In this document: positions 11,801-25,577 of the stretch, in pieces
Position numbering within the stretch: position 1 is the first letter of the stretch
Layout: each line of letters starts with the position of its first letter
Assembly: GCF_030463565.1 (NCBI RefSeq)
Contig: NC_134648.1
Location: forward strand, 45,103,498-45,167,497
From: Pelecanus crispus
Taxonomy: Eukaryota; Chordata; Aves; Pelecaniformes; Pelecanidae
DNA length: 64,000 nt
Direction: 5' to 3'
The notes under the pieces: generated by a model
What the model saw: the letters and a program-made list of their open reading frames with translations, nothing else
The model's database searches: none
What the model was told of the DNA's origin: nothing
Made by a program: the position numbers and the translations under genes

Positions 11801-14800
11801 TCACAACACATTTCATTTTTCTTTCATTCTAGCTCAGTTGTATTTCAACATGCTTTTAAAGCAATTCTGTAATCACAAGGATGGGAGGTTCCTTATTCTG
11901 CAGCTGCTGGACGCATTCAACGCTTGTTGCTTTCACGAGAGTCACAAATAAAAGTAAAGAATCAATCCCTGTGGGTCAGTGAATTTTTGGTATAGTCACA
12001 TTTTTGGTAGCTTCTTAATAGTCTTAATGCAGGCATTCCACAGTTGCAAATGCAGGCATAATCTTTGGGTCTGTTGCTATCATGGAGGGCAGTACGTCAT
12101 GGCCAGAGTCTGCTTCACCTATTGCTAAGGTAAAATAACACCTAACACAGCAGGGCCCATCCCTCCCTCAACAAAGCTCTCAGAGAGCACTGAGATGTTT
12201 CTTATATCATCAGAGTTATTCTACAGAAAGGCATTCCATCTTCTTCATTTTTTTTTCACAGTTTAATAGGATTTAGACGTACCATTCTCACTGCTTTTAA
12301 TGGATACTGCATGTTTAATTTCCATGCAACTCCAGAAGCAAAGAGACATGTTCCTTTAAAGTTTACTTTAATCATACCCTATTTTTTCCATCTCAGAAAA
12401 GGCTATTAAAGGTATTTAAGCTGATAACCTTATACTAGTGGGGAGGAACTCTGACCTCATCTACTTTGCAGCAATGACCATGTATGATTGGCCTCTAACC
12501 CGATTACAAAACGATAAAATGATGTTGTGAAACCACTATTCATTTCCTAATAGTGTCTCTGAAACCAGCTTAAATTCTGAGAAGACTGGTACTGCATTTT
12601 CTTTCTTACAGTTGTAGTGCACAGGATAGAGTATTGACACTACTGTAATTTTCTGACACTAAAATATGCTGAATTTCTCATTGCTAACCAATATTTAGAA
12701 TGAATGATGACTGATGAATGATTTTGAATGAATGATGGGTGAATTTGCTATGTTTTGCTACATATGCACGTTGTCACTACTGGAGTGATGTATGGCATTT
12801 ACAATAGATTTAAATATCCTTGAAACCTGGATCTGAATCGATAAGATATTCTTTATGCAGTCAAATTTAAGATTGAGAACTCTCACACTGCATAACATTA
12901 ACCTCCCATTTACTAAGTTTGCATTCATCTTATTTGAATTACTTATATTGAACATCTCCCTGTCCAGTTGATGAGTAGAACCAATAATTTCAAGGATGTT
13001 ACTTCATGATTTTGTTACATGACTATACAGTCCCAACTTTTTTTCCAGTAATACTGAGAGTAGGCAAACCTGCTTGCATACTGAAAGAGATCCCTTGCAG
13101 TGCAGTTTCTGTTGAGCACATGAAGAGAAATTGGCCCAGTAGCTGCTCTGGGTTATTTAGTGAAAGATTACAGTGATGAGCCAATCTGAAACATAAAATT
13201 CTGCTCAAATACAGACCATGATGGATTTTCATAGAGTCATTAATTCGACAAATGTGATGACTCACAACTGTGAATAGTATTCCCACTTACATCTCTGTTT
13301 AATATGAGACTCCTTTGGCCCCCACCTTATTTTCTCCTGTCCTGCTACTCTTCTCTCATAGAGGGCTTTAGGAAGGATAAGGCAAAGATATTAACAATCT
13401 AGGCACTATTCCGATGGTAGATGCCAAATAAGAGCAGAGTTGAAGAAGCCAGTAGCTGGCTCGATGGGGACTCTGGATGTCTCCCAACTTGACAACACAC
13501 GGGCGAGTCACGGTGTGTGCAGGTGGAACAGCCCCACCACGACGGTCCTGCATGTGCTTAGACCCTCGCCACCACTTCAGCCCAGGTAGATGAGGGCTGG
13601 AGTAAAGTGGTAGCTTGCCCTGGATACAAAATAAGCTGCAGTTTTGATTTCATACTTTTGTAGGACACTGCTTTTCCATAGCTGTATTACCAGGGTGCTG
13701 GCAGAGTGATCCAAGCCTGGTGTGCTGAGTCCTAAAGCTGGAGAGGAGCCCCCCATACTACGTCACAGACACAGAATATATTCCTTAGGGGAATGCTATA
13801 CTCAAGGGAGACCCTGCAAAAGGAGAGCTCCTGAGGCACAGCCTACATGATCATTCTCCCTCCTCCCACAGATCCAGGGACAGGTATTAGGTGGACACCG
13901 CTGCCCCACGATGCCCATACTGGTACCTCACACCCAAGAGAAAATGAGATACTGATAGAATTTCTAAATTTCTTAGAAGTCAGCCACTCATAAATGTGTT
14001 CGGTTTATATAAAGCATGTGTGTAGAGCAGAACTAAAGGAAAAACCACTTAAAAGGTGGTAAATCCAGTGTGTGCTTTGGTCTTGCTGGCTTTGCAAGAC
14101 TTAGGACATCTGGGAAGTTAGTAGGATTGTTACCATACAGTTGCTAAGCATTCATAGCAAGGAAGAAAATGTAAACCTTTTTGTTACCAGTACCAGTTTA
14201 GTGCAACAATTGATAGAATGAAATTGTTAAAGATTCAGTAACTTGTGCATTAAGAACTGAAAATTATTTCAGTTGTAATTTCCAGTCATCCAAGAAGTTC
14301 CTAAAAAAAAGCAAAGGCAAGACTTCACAATCCTAAGACCACCTTCACACATGGAAGTTATAGTACCTGAGACCTCATTCAGTACAACCCCACAGCGTGG
14401 ACATAGGTATAATGTTGTAAAAGTGCTTATATCCACATAGTTTATTGTTCTATAGGAACACTTTCTAATGATGCAATTTATCGTTATGCATCTCTAAATG
14501 TACCCATGTTTAAGGCTGAATTGGTATAAGTATCTCAGGCTAAAATACTTTTAAGAGTTTGCACCCTAGTTATCATAATTACAGAATGTTGTAAAAAATT
14601 ATATGTAAATCCAGGTTTACAGAGACAGTAACGCTTAAAACAGCATACTGACCATCCCGTTGTCCCCCAGAAATCAGAAAGTTACTTTTAACTGCAAGCC
14701 TTCTTTAGGGCAAAACAAAAGGTCACCTATAGTTCTGCCTAATCCCTAATGGATGCAACGGGTTAGACCCCGCCTTCAAAAAAAGCTTCCGGTTACACTC

Positions 14801-15600
14801 AGTACCACTGACTCATCTGAGGTCCAGTGACAGAAATACAGCTAATAATGAGAAAAAGGAGAAAGTGTGCAAGATGGGTCTTTTATACCTTAGCTTGGTA
14901 AGTACCCTCAGTAAAGTCAGTACCAAGGAGAAAGGTTTAAAAGGTCAGATCAGGTTTAGAAATGCCCGTGCCTTCCCATCACTGCCCTGAACTACCTTGA
15001 TTTTTGTTTTCTTATGGCTGTGAGTGGGTGTGCTGTGCTCTGTGACAAAACTAAAGTTCAGTGAGAGAATTTCCTGCCTCATAGATAGGTTTTTAACCCT
15101 GCAAGGCATACACATGACCTCAATTCTCCATTTCTTGCCTCTTATGCAACTGAGAGTTTAGCAGCAAAAGGAGTTACAACCTCAGCATTATCTAATACTT
15201 GTGCATATTGCACACACACACGCTTGGATAAAAATGTTTAACAGCTGACATAAGTTGAAATAAAACACTCCGCCCGCCCCCCCCCCCCCCCATAATACTT
15301 CATTCACACAGTCTGAAGGAATCTCCTGGCAGGAGGACAATTTATCATAAAAATGTGGAGGACAAAAGGGAAAGGTATACCAGGAAACACAGCTCAGGTC
15401 TGTGCTGATGGTCGGATTCTCAATGAGTTCCACAACAGCCTGTGACCACAGCCCATCTCTGAGGCCAACACATACGAATTCTTCTTAGTGTTCACATAAA
15501 ACCTGGTTACAAAAAGTTGTGACTTTCCAAATGACTTTGCAGAAGCAAACAGAAGCAGCGATCTGCAGGCTGGCAAAGCTCGGTCCGACTGAGTAGATGC
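8900..15600. other. intergenic interval, no gene seen
   Basis: This AT-rich DNA lies upstream of BAZ1A. The longest open frames are below 90 codons and none resembles a known protein. It contains a T run at 9022-9040, a weak GTCTGCTCCCAATAAGGTCAGCGGGA segment at about 10321-10365 resembling old amniote foldback repeats, and a 15-base C run at 15277-15291. I see no RNA gene or clear promoter. Confidence 0.6.
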
Positions 15601-16700
15601 TGCCAGAGAAGTTTTGTTCGCTGCTGTCAATTTCTATCTTAGCGTTAGGCCGACGCTGCCACCCCAGCGGGCACCAGCTCCGCAGGCTGGCCCGTCAGTG
15701 GGATTTGGACAGAGTTTGGCGCCAACTGTGGGATCCAGAAGAAAAACACTTTTGGGAACTACATGTTTTCTGATGAGTGCGGAGGAGGCCAGGGACGCTC
15801 CTACGCCAGCTGGTTTTTAACAGCCGGGGCACCGCCACGGTGCCTGCGCGATGGAGGGAGCTTCCACGCGCGGCTCCCAGCTTCCCTGAGGAAGGGCTGG
15901 ACATCTCGCTGTTCTTGTGCCCCTCCTCGCCGCTTCATGCCTGCCTAAACCACGAGCAGTTTGGCATTGCGGTGGGGACGGGGCCATCCATCCACCAAGG
16001 GGCCTCAAGTCCCAGAAGCTGCCAGCGCAGCGTGCGCCTGGGCGGCGGGCGGCAGGGAGGAGGCCGGGCTGGCCGGGCAGGCCGCTGCCTGAGGCTCTTT
16101 GTCCCCTGGGCACCAGCCTTGGCAGCAACCCAGCCACGGGCGCTGCAAGCCAGGGACGGGCCCGGACCTGGGGCCGGGGCCTCGGCCAGAGGCAGGTGGC
16201 CCAGCCAGGGCACCTCCGGGTGGTGGCAGGCACAGGTGGGGGTCCTGGGTGGTGGGTGCCGCTGCAGCCCCTGCTGCGGGGTCTCGGCGTGGGCGATGGC
16301 AGCTGTACGACCAAGCCCCTCGCAAGCCGCTCATTAGGGGCAGCCTCGTGGCGGGCGGAGCTCGCCTGGAGATAAGGCGGCTGGTTAAAGCTTAACCTGA
16401 GCAGGCCGAGGAGGCGAGCGTCGGCGGGAAGAGGTGTTTTAGGGAAAGCCCTCGCGGTTTGTCTGACCTGTCTTCCAGGGAGTGCGCAGCAGGCTGGAAG
16501 TGGCCGCTCCCCAGGTGGGCTGCCCGAGGAGGAAGGCTCGGGGTTGCGGCTGCCACGGAAAGGCCGCGCAGTCCGTCACCTCGGCCTCCTCCATGCGTCC
16601 GGCATGCGTCTCCAAATGGCAGGTTGGGAGCCTGGGGAGCCGCCGGGCGACAGTCGTGCGCAGCGGCCCACCATGAAGCAGGTCACCCCCTGCCCGAAGG
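15600..16700. promoter_or_regulatory. isolated GC-rich patch (orphan CpG-island candidate)
   Basis: About 1.1 kb of GC-rich, moderately CpG-rich sequence stands alone roughly 8 kb upstream of BAZ1A and 24 kb from the next gene. Open frames of 90-186 codons occur on both strands (the longest is plus 15777-16337), but they are rich in Gly, Arg, Pro and Ala in mutually incompatible frames and show no recognisable domain. It could be an orphan CpG island, an unannotated transcript promoter, or simply a GC-rich island by avian gene conversion. Confidence 0.45.
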
Positions 16701-18075
16701 AGGCCCACGTCCCTCTCCACCTTTTAGGCCTTTGCCGAAATTGGGTAGGAAGTGCCTTTTGAGTCCAAGCCATGTGAAAGCTTTGAAGCGCGTGGGTTAC
16801 GGGCACTGTGTTTGGCCACCCTTTTAGTCGATGCTGAAGAAGCGGCACTCGGTTTGGCGCCGCGAGCTGCGCTGTTCCCCATACGCCAGCCAGATTATGT
16901 CCAGCACTTGGCATCGGTGCACGGTGTATGTAAAACCTCTCAGAAATTAAGAAGTCCTTCTGCTGAGAGTCGTAAAATGTAATCAGTTCCAGTGGGGGTC
17001 GAACAACAAAATGCTGCTGGGAAAAATTTGGACTTTTTTTCTTCAGTTAAACCAGAATAATATAATCTATATAACTAGTCTTTCATATTTCCATGGTGTA
17101 TAGGCCTTGTGCACGTGACCATCCTTTTTTGTAAAATTAAGTCTGTCCTTTCTGTCCCTTTATTTTATAAACTGTCAATTCATAAGGATGTAGGGAAGGA
17201 TAAAAGTCCCTGTAAATTGTTATGGTTTCACAGTGTTAGGGAATGCAGGAGGGGACTTTCCTGACTCCTCTTGTTTCTAACACAGTCTACTCCTAAATCC
17301 TACTCTTAGATGTATGGTAAGCTTTGCATGCAGACCAGACCATGAACTAGTTTAACTAGAGTTATTTTGGCATTAGTTTAGCTGCTGTGGTGGGAACTGT
17401 TGGGTGGACACACTGAGAAACAAAGTGTAAATGTTATATTAGCACATTAACACAGGGTTTTAAAGGTATTTAGTTATGTAGGCGTAAAAAGTGATCTAGA
17501 TGAGCCAGTGCAAGCTTTGTGCATAGACTAGTTTTAGCATTATTTGAAATTAAGTTCCTTTTGTCTGGAGTTTGCCTGTGTAGGAACTCTGCCTAATTCT
17601 GTATCAGATGACTGGTGTAAGTATATGTTTGTCCCACCAAAGGGAGATTTGCCTTGAAGTATCTGAAATATGTAATATAATATGCTTTCCTCCTATAGTG
17701 TTAGTAAAGAAAAAATCCAGCCCTATCAGCTGACTTACATGCCATTTTCTTTATACTTAAATGTAATTTATTAATTCCTTTTAGATAGTGACAGTCATGT
17801 ATTTCAAGACATAAGTATTTTCCCTATACAAGTATGTTCCAAAGCCTTTGCAAAAGGTCTGTGAGAGGAAAAGCTCATTAGTGTCATTGAACTTCTAAGG
17901 AAGTTAAAGGTAGACTGAGTGGTAAGAAGAAAAAGTATCCAGGAGGGAATGTTACCCCCATAAGTTCAATCATACTAAAATTACTCTTCAGTTCATTATG
18001 AAACCTGATTAATTTTTCCCAGTAAAAATAATATGGATGAATATAATCTTCAATTTTTCTGAAGGAGTAAGTGAA

Positions 18076-18093
18076 TACACACACACACACACG
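18076..18093. repeat. (CA)n microsatellite
   Basis: This is a short pure CA repeat followed by CGCACCGCATGCAC. It is typical vertebrate simple sequence with no coding role. Confidence 0.85.
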
Positions 18094-19238
18094 CACCGCA
18101 TGCACAACCCCCTTCTGGGCAGGATCTTTAAAGATTCAGTGGTGTTCAGTATGTCAAAACACTTGGGTAGCTGTAAGATCAGAACCCAAAGGCCTACGAA
18201 CAAGGATGCAGCACCTGGGAGGGTGATTAAGGTAAAGTGAAAAATGCTTACATGGGTCCTTATTGTAGTTGCCATTTAAATAATCCTATCTGAACTTAAC
18301 CATTGTACTAAAAAAATAATCAAGTCTTGCAGGTTACTTGCGCTTACGCAACTTGAAAACAAAATCTATCAGTTGAGCCAGGTCCTTGGCACTACTCCAA
18401 TAGTTCAAAACAGGTCCAGAGCAAGCTTAACTGCCCCAGCCATAACTATTTTCACTTCTCCAGGAACAGTTCTGCAGGGCATAGACCCGCTGAGACAGCC
18501 TACACTTCCCTACTGCTGAACTCTGACTCCCAGAACACAGGCAAAGAAACAAATGGCATGGGCAGCATGTACCCGCTCTGCAGTGCCTCTCTGCCTCGGG
18601 AATGCTCCCCCTGGGCTAGGAGCAGCTGATTAATTCTTTAAACAACAAACAAACCCCAGGGTAGTTAAACAAAATGTTCACTGTACCTTTCCTTTTTTTT
18701 TCCTTTTTTTTTTTTTTTTTAAACTTTTCATCTTTGGCGATAGAATAGAATCAGCGTTAAGAAACTATTACTTTTTTAATGTCGACTAATAGGGTTCGGG
18801 CACATTTGCTCTTCCTTGGTCTCCAGTGAGTCAGCCCAGGTATCATTTTAGAGTTCCTGTTGTTTGTTTTATACAAACACACTCTCAAGCTCTGTCTGGT
18901 GAGGAAGTAATGAGAATTTGTGGAGTAATAAAAGAGAGTCAATATTTTACAATGTTGAAAACTGTTAATAATCAACATCAAAAGGCTTTAATCTGTTGAC
19001 AGTCATATACTTGATTTATACAGCTGGCTGCCCTACTGGCTCTTCTTTCAGGCTAACTGGAGGGTGCTCCAAGATACATGTTTTTGTACAGTGATAACTC
19101 TGGAAACATTGAGGTAGCAGCTATCCAAAGCAATGGGTTGAATCTGAAGGCCTGAGCAAGAAGTAGTCCAGGCAGTACATGTGATTTTCCCAGGTTGATG
19201 CGAATGAACGAAGAGCAAAGGCACTGCCGCTAGGAGCA

Positions 19239-19282
19239 AAAAAAAAAAAACCCAACCCCAAAACAAAACAGAACAAAAACGC
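19239..19282. repeat. A-rich tract with AACCCC interruptions
   Basis: A 12-base A run continues into CCCAACCCCAAAACAAAACAG-like sequence. It has the same character as the tracts at 4671 and 5249. Confidence 0.55.
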
Positions 19283-22200
19283 AACCCTCTGTCTAGCAGT
19301 TGCCTAGAGCAAGGGGACGGAAATTTTGTTTTTGTGTTCCTGTTGCCTAGAGTCATGTAAAACCTTTGCCCTTTTACAACTAGCTACAAATCCTGGGGCT
19401 GACTGGGTATTACCCTGTGTGAGAAGGAACAAGAAAGAAAAGAGAGAGAAAGAGCCCTTTGGGGCTTTGAATGGGCCTGAGGGCCAAGCACAGGGTTTGG
19501 GAACAGGAAAGTGCTTACTGTCTGTTTATTTACAAAGACTTTAGAGGAAGGGCTAGAGCTGGTACTACCTCTTTGTCCTACTGATAGACATGCTAATCCA
19601 AAGACTCCAATAATAACTTCTAAAGCCAGAAAGAAAATGTTATTTTCCCCTTTTATGACAATCAGATGTTCAGTGGCAGGAGCACTCAATGTGCACCTAT
19701 GAGATAGATGATGCCAGTTATGAGGAAAAGAGGACTTCACACCCTCAAGCTAAACTAGTTTGGAGCCAGTACAGTAGGCAGCCTAAACAGTGCAGAGAGA
19801 GGTTCATAGTAATTTAAAGTGTAGTAGGTAACCCATAAAACCCCTTATCTAGAGACACCATAAACTTGCAGGGCTCGCTTAGCAAAATGAAATGATGGCT
19901 AAGGTTCTCCAAACACGGGCTAGTCTCTTTCCAGGTTTGACTGAGAAGGTAACAGAACAAGGACACCTGAAAGAGATGCTGATTTCAGCCAGTTTAAAGC
20001 TGCTTCACTGGCATAAGTGATTATCACACCCTGTCCTCTGTTTCCACAGGTGCATGAAACCCTGTGTCAAAGAAGGATTTTCATCACTACTGTATTTTGG
20101 AAGGTCAGGCAGCAGCAGTGATGAAAACATGACAGCCAAAAAATTAAAAGGCAACACAGCTACCTGTTTGAAAGTACTCTTTTCATCATTTCAGCACTCA
20201 CCTTCTCCTAATTTGCTCCATCTCCTTATCGCTTTGCCTGAACTTTGTCTCATGAAAAGATAAGAAAAAGATTATGCACCAAATGATTCAGCTGACTCCC
20301 TATTCTGACACTCTGCATGGGAAGTGGCATATAAATGTTATTTGTACAAGGTGAATTTCACCTTGCTTTTCATCACCTGATTTAAAAAATATTAGACTTA
20401 TAACATTTCTGTTAATGTTGCCCTTCTCAGCTTATTGGGGTTTTTTTTGTATCTTCAGACATGTTACAGTTTCCTAGAATTTCTAGTTCCAGAATAATTG
20501 AGATCATCAGGAAAAATACATTGCTAGTATTACTTTAAGTGTATCCTTATCAATCAGAAACACAGCTCAGCATTGGACTGTCATATCCAGTTTTACAGCA
20601 GTAGTGTACATCAAAAGTTAGCTTGCTCTGATGTTATAAAAAGTTTTCAGGGGAGAAAGAAGTCACAGTTCCTTGGGATATTTATAGTATTTAAGAATGC
20701 TTTTAAGTAACTTGTAATGGCAGATGCCATCGGGTACTCTGTCATAAGTGGTTTTCTTATTCATAACAAGTAATGCATATTATGGTACATTTCAAGCTAG
20801 GCCCACATTAAAAGTTGTAGAAAAAATAAAGACTACATTGGTATTACTGAATTCCATTTGGATTTTGTTCATGCCACATTGTATTTTGATTTTATTTTGA
20901 ATAGAGCTCTTAAGTGGGGGTTTTGGCCATCACTTTGGTAGTATAACACATGATGGACTTCAGTGGGTTATGTTTAAAGCTCCAACACAGGTATCGATGG
21001 CACACGCTGGATGGTGTTACCATGGGGTAGAAAGCGGACTTGTTACAACAGGACTAACCTTTGAATGGCTTGGGCAAGAGGCCCGCGGAATGAGATTCCT
21101 GCTCTTCCAAGTGCTGGCCGCTTTCTCCCTTTCACAGGAGGCCACGTCCGCCCACCTCGACTACGCAGCCTCTCCGCAGGAATGCATTCTCTTCCCCTAG
21201 GGTATGTGCTTGTGGATTGCTGCCCCAACAAACAGGGAGATGGCTACAGCACATCCTGGCTCGGGTTTAGAGGAGCAAGAGGGACTTGGAGGACCACTGG
21301 GAACTCAGAAGGGCTGGGATACCCGTTCTGGGATCTAAACAAGCTCCCACTGCTCCAGAAGGATCCCAGATGTGGAGCTAACAGTTGCCAATGCACTGGA
21401 AAGACAGAGTTAGGAATTACTGACCTGTAAGCGATAGGATCAATTCACAATGCAATAAGTCTTTCTAGAACAGGACCAGCCCACATTTTAACAAAAATTG
21501 CCAAATTCGACCAGATGTAATGTTTCATTCAGGCTTCTCCAGGCTAGAAAGCCCCACTCCCTTGGAAATGATGGTGGCTTCTCACACTACATGTGTGAGG
21601 CTCCTATCACTACTACAAGAGTTTTTACCTTCTTTCAAACACCACATTTCTGTCCTGTATGTGCCAGTCCCACATACTGTCCCTGGCCTTACCTTTGCTT
21701 CCAGCCCTGATCCCTGCCAACTGCTGCTCTTAATCATCCAGTCATAAACATACAGAGGAAATATAAATAGGAGATGTTTAGTTCTGTCCTAGTGAATTAT
21801 GTACCAGACACAGAGACTGGGAATTCTGAGGATTATTTCTGAAAAGTCGAGTGTTCGAGTCCTACACCATTCCTAAATGCCCTAAGTGAAGCAGGGGCTG
21901 AAAGAAGAAAAGTCAGATTGTGGTGGCAAAGGAAATTTTTATATTGCTGCTAGCCTACAGTTTTCAGTTACTGCCTTTAATTATTCTTGAATTGTATCAT
22001 ATTAGGCATGGCTTATTCAGGTGTTTCTCAAGGGCAACGAGTGTTTTGTTTCAGCAAAGTGTAAGGGTTACCAAAAGAGTGACTCCCAGCAAGTAATAAT
22101 TCAGTACAGAAATGTAGATTTCATTCAGAGGAAACTATTTTTAAGATGTGTCATCACCAACAGAGCAGACTTTGGTTGGTATAAGCTAGTTATTAATGGC

Positions 22201-24574
22201 TTTCTGATGTTAGGCACGGTATAGGTCTGAATGTGATTAAGTTAGCAGGAATTCTGCCACTCTTCGGCAACAATGATGTTGAGTCTTGAACTGAAAAATA
22301 GGAACATCTTAGCAAGAGAGTAGCTATTTTGAATAATTCAACTAAAACATCAGAAAATTTCAGGGTAAATGGAAAGAGCAGACCTCAGCATGAGTGACTA
22401 AAAAGAACTACAGTTGTTAAGATCTAATTATTATGCAAAGACTGAGAAGCTTAAAAAAATCCCTAATGTTGCATTTTACCATTATCAGCCTTTTGAGTAC
22501 CTTATTTTTGGGTGATGGCATGATTAACACCTAACTACGAAGGTAGCTCAAATTCCTTATAATAGTGCTTTAGCTGTTAGTAATGCTATCAGCCCTAGCA
22601 GAATTCCTAAACCTAGTTTTCAGCATATTAGTACAGGAATAATTTGTGTTTCAACTGTTACTTTGAAACATATTGATTTTTCAGCCTGCACATGTTTTTA
22701 CTTGTTTGTGATCTTATCTTATTCAAATTTCAGAACCACAGAATGCACCACTAAGATAAAGAATGCAAAATTATCCACCCAGTTTGGCTTCAGACAAACA
22801 AATGCAACTCCACACCAACAAAGGGAGTTGTATGCAAGTGTTATTTGCCTGTGTTCTTAATATTTCAATACTCTGTGGAAGAAAGCAAGTTGGGTAACAA
22901 GCTGTTTGACTTCATATCCAGTACACTTTCAGGTTTCTCTAGTCTCCAAAGCCAAGAATCCAGTCTAAAGATGTCACAAAGCTTCAGCATGCTTAAGGCA
23001 AGGCAGTGCTGTGCTTTTTTTCGATCTTTGTTGCCATACTTTGGAATAAAATAAAAGTTTTGCTGTAGATAAAAAGCAAAGCATGTCTGAGACGTAACCT
23101 AAATCTTCTCTGCCTATTCCGTATATGATTTATGCTTGGAGGAAGGAACCTTGGGTTGGAGCTGGTTAGATTTGCTTTTTCTGCTGAAACAAGCTCTGAG
23201 CTTGAAGCATTTCGTTGGAAGCCACCCTGCTTTGATGAACTTTGAGCAATCAAAGCTGAAGCCAAGCTCCCCAAAACAGGGCACCACACCGGCTGGGTCT
23301 CCAGTGTCCGACCCGCTGGCAAATGGCTTGTGGAGACTCAGCATCCAAATCATCCATCTTGATACCATCTGACACAACTTCCTCAAAGAGCAATTTGTGA
23401 CTTTTCCAGGAAAAGCTCAAGCCTCACAAGTGTGGATGTTGGCATGTGACTGTTGCTCTTGCTATCAAGTAAGAAACGGGGTCAGCTTTGTAGAGAGCAG
23501 CCTTCTGACTGCTCTGGGTTATTAAACTGGCAGCTTGAAAGCAAGCCTCCCGCAGCCCCAGAAACGTCCTCCTGAGAGTCAGCAAGCTTGAACTGCAGCC
23601 CTGTGAAGGACTGCACTTTCTAGCTCAGTAAAACTCTTTTTGATTCCTTGTCTTTTAGTGTGGTTTCATTTTGGAGTGACTTGTTTGTCCTCATCAGTAC
23701 CAGGGAGGACAGGACCTGACTTTTCGAATAACTTTTGTTTGTCCCCAGCAGAACTTGACACTTCTTGCCCATGTTATGCAAGGCTGTCCTACCCTATGTG
23801 TGACAGAACTGTTTGGCAAGATCTAGCACCACCTTTCTTTGCAGACAGGGCCGCTCTTTCAATCCTGACTGAATGGAAAGTGTTTGCCGATTTGTGTGTG
23901 TTTTATTTTAATTTCCTCTGCACAGATCTGGAGAGTGCCTGCCTATAAATACCTGCTTATAGGGTGCTTGGGGAGCCACTGTTTTCTCCAGGGACTAGGT
24001 CATATTGTCAAGTCATATCTTGCCATGGAAACAGACAGGTACTGAAGGATCTGAATTGGATTTCTCTGCATCAACATCTCAGTCATTCATTCAACCAGGT
24101 GGCAAAGCCTCATTACAAAATAAAGGCTGCAATCCAAAATGAAGGCTACAGTTAAAAGCAGGGCCTCAAAACCAGAGGGTTCACAGTTTAACAGAGATAA
24201 GCAATCTTTTCCAAATGAAAGTAAGTAGTGCAGTGGTGCCTACCAAATATGATAAGGAAATTTTCAAGTCTTACTATAAAAAGTTTTCCAGTCAATTCTG
24301 AATGCATTTCAGACTGGCCTATGAATTAAAAAATGTATATTAAAACAGAGACCAGAATGTGTGACTGAATTCTGATTCAGTCTTTGCAACTGAATTCCAG
24401 ACATCATAGAATGATTTTCAAGATGTTATTCAAAGCAATGGAATATGTATTTTAAAGTGAGCTTAATCTTGCCCAGATTTGGCACAAAATAATTTGGAAA
24501 TGTGTGCTATTGCAGTTTTTTATTACACCTTAATCTGTTACAGTATTCAAAAAAGCTATCAGAAATTAAAAGCT

Positions 24575-24637
24575 ATGATCCTGCAAATACCACCACTGAC
24601 TTTAATAAAACTACCAGCATGTTATTAAGGGCTGCTA
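24575..24637. repeat. fragment of old amniote foldback repeat (family B)
   Basis: The segment reads GATCCTGCAAATACCACCA, then CTGACTTTAATAAAACTACC, then GTTATTAAGGGCTGC. That is the order found in an old amniote palindromic repeat with GATCCTGCAAACACTTA-type ends and a centre rich in TTGACTTCAATGGGACTAC. The copy is incomplete and diverged. A fuller copy is at 49632-49748. Confidence 0.45.
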
Positions 24638-25577
24638 AATACCAAGAACTGATAAATAAAAGTTTTCTTAAAAGTCTTTGCTGAACCAATACAAAACTAT
24701 GTCAGCATTAACAATAAAATTGCTCAGATCTTTCAGGATGCTATTGAAATTATCATGAATTTCTGAATTTACAGATCAATCAAAACAACCAGTCAACAAA
24801 AATGAGGGTTTGGGGAAAGACCAGACCTTTCTTGGACAATATACCACACTGAAATGCCTAGAACCCCTACAATGGATGTAAAAGACCTTCCATGGTACAT
24901 CTCTCTGTGCTTTTGATCAGAACAAGAGACAAAGAGTATTCCCAAAAAATCCACCATGTGTTTGACAGCCCTTAGTGAAGACTGAAGAAAGACTTTAGAA
25001 ATCTGAGTTTGTCCAGGCAGAGCACACAGTTTCTATCAGCTTTAGTAAACCTTGTGATAATAAATCTCATTGCATTATTTTAATTATTTAAGAAACCTAA
25101 TCTGTAATAGTAATTTACAGTACTGTCATTCCTGGGTAGGAATTACTAGTTGTTTGGTGCTGTTAATAGATGTTAGCTAACTGGAAAGTGTGGTGGAGAT
25201 CAGAGGGAATGTCAGTAGAGAAATAATTTTCTTATCGTTTGCTTTGTGTAGCCTTTTTCCCTCTTTTGTGCGAAAGAGTAGTGGCAACATTTTGTTCCTT
25301 ACCCTCATTGCTCCATGGAATTATTATTTTGTGTCTGATCATCATTCAGCCCAGTTTGTACCTTGTTCATGATGCTGGCCCAGTAAAAAGGGTGGCAGGA
25401 GCATTCTGCCAGAAGGTGAGGGAAAAAAGCTATAGAAGGACTACCTAAGTGAAAATGTTTCAAAGTCAAAGGGAGGGCACATGTTTGACTTCACTAAAGA
25501 AAATGCTGGTTTCTGTTGCAATGTTGGTTACACAATCACATAAGGTTTTATTTTTAAAAGCAAGTAAAAAAATTATA

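Larger units (their letters stand above)
16990..24570. other. intergenic interval, no gene seen
   Basis: This is mixed, mostly AT-rich sequence. It contains a short (CA)n repeat at 18076-18093, T/C runs at about 18690-18720 and an A-rich tract at 19239-19282. The open frames (up to 121 codons at 21065-21430 plus) have no recognisable domains, no conserved splice pattern that I could join, and no promoter context. Confidence 0.55.

Noticed and set aside
15777..16337. 186-codon plus-strand open frame in the orphan GC patch
   Set aside because: Overlapping frames on both strands are equally open; no domain, splice pattern or Kozak support.
21840..21875. tRNA-like GTTCGAGTCC string
   Set aside because: Only the T-arm-like words are present; no D arm, anticodon stem or acceptor pairing was found around it.
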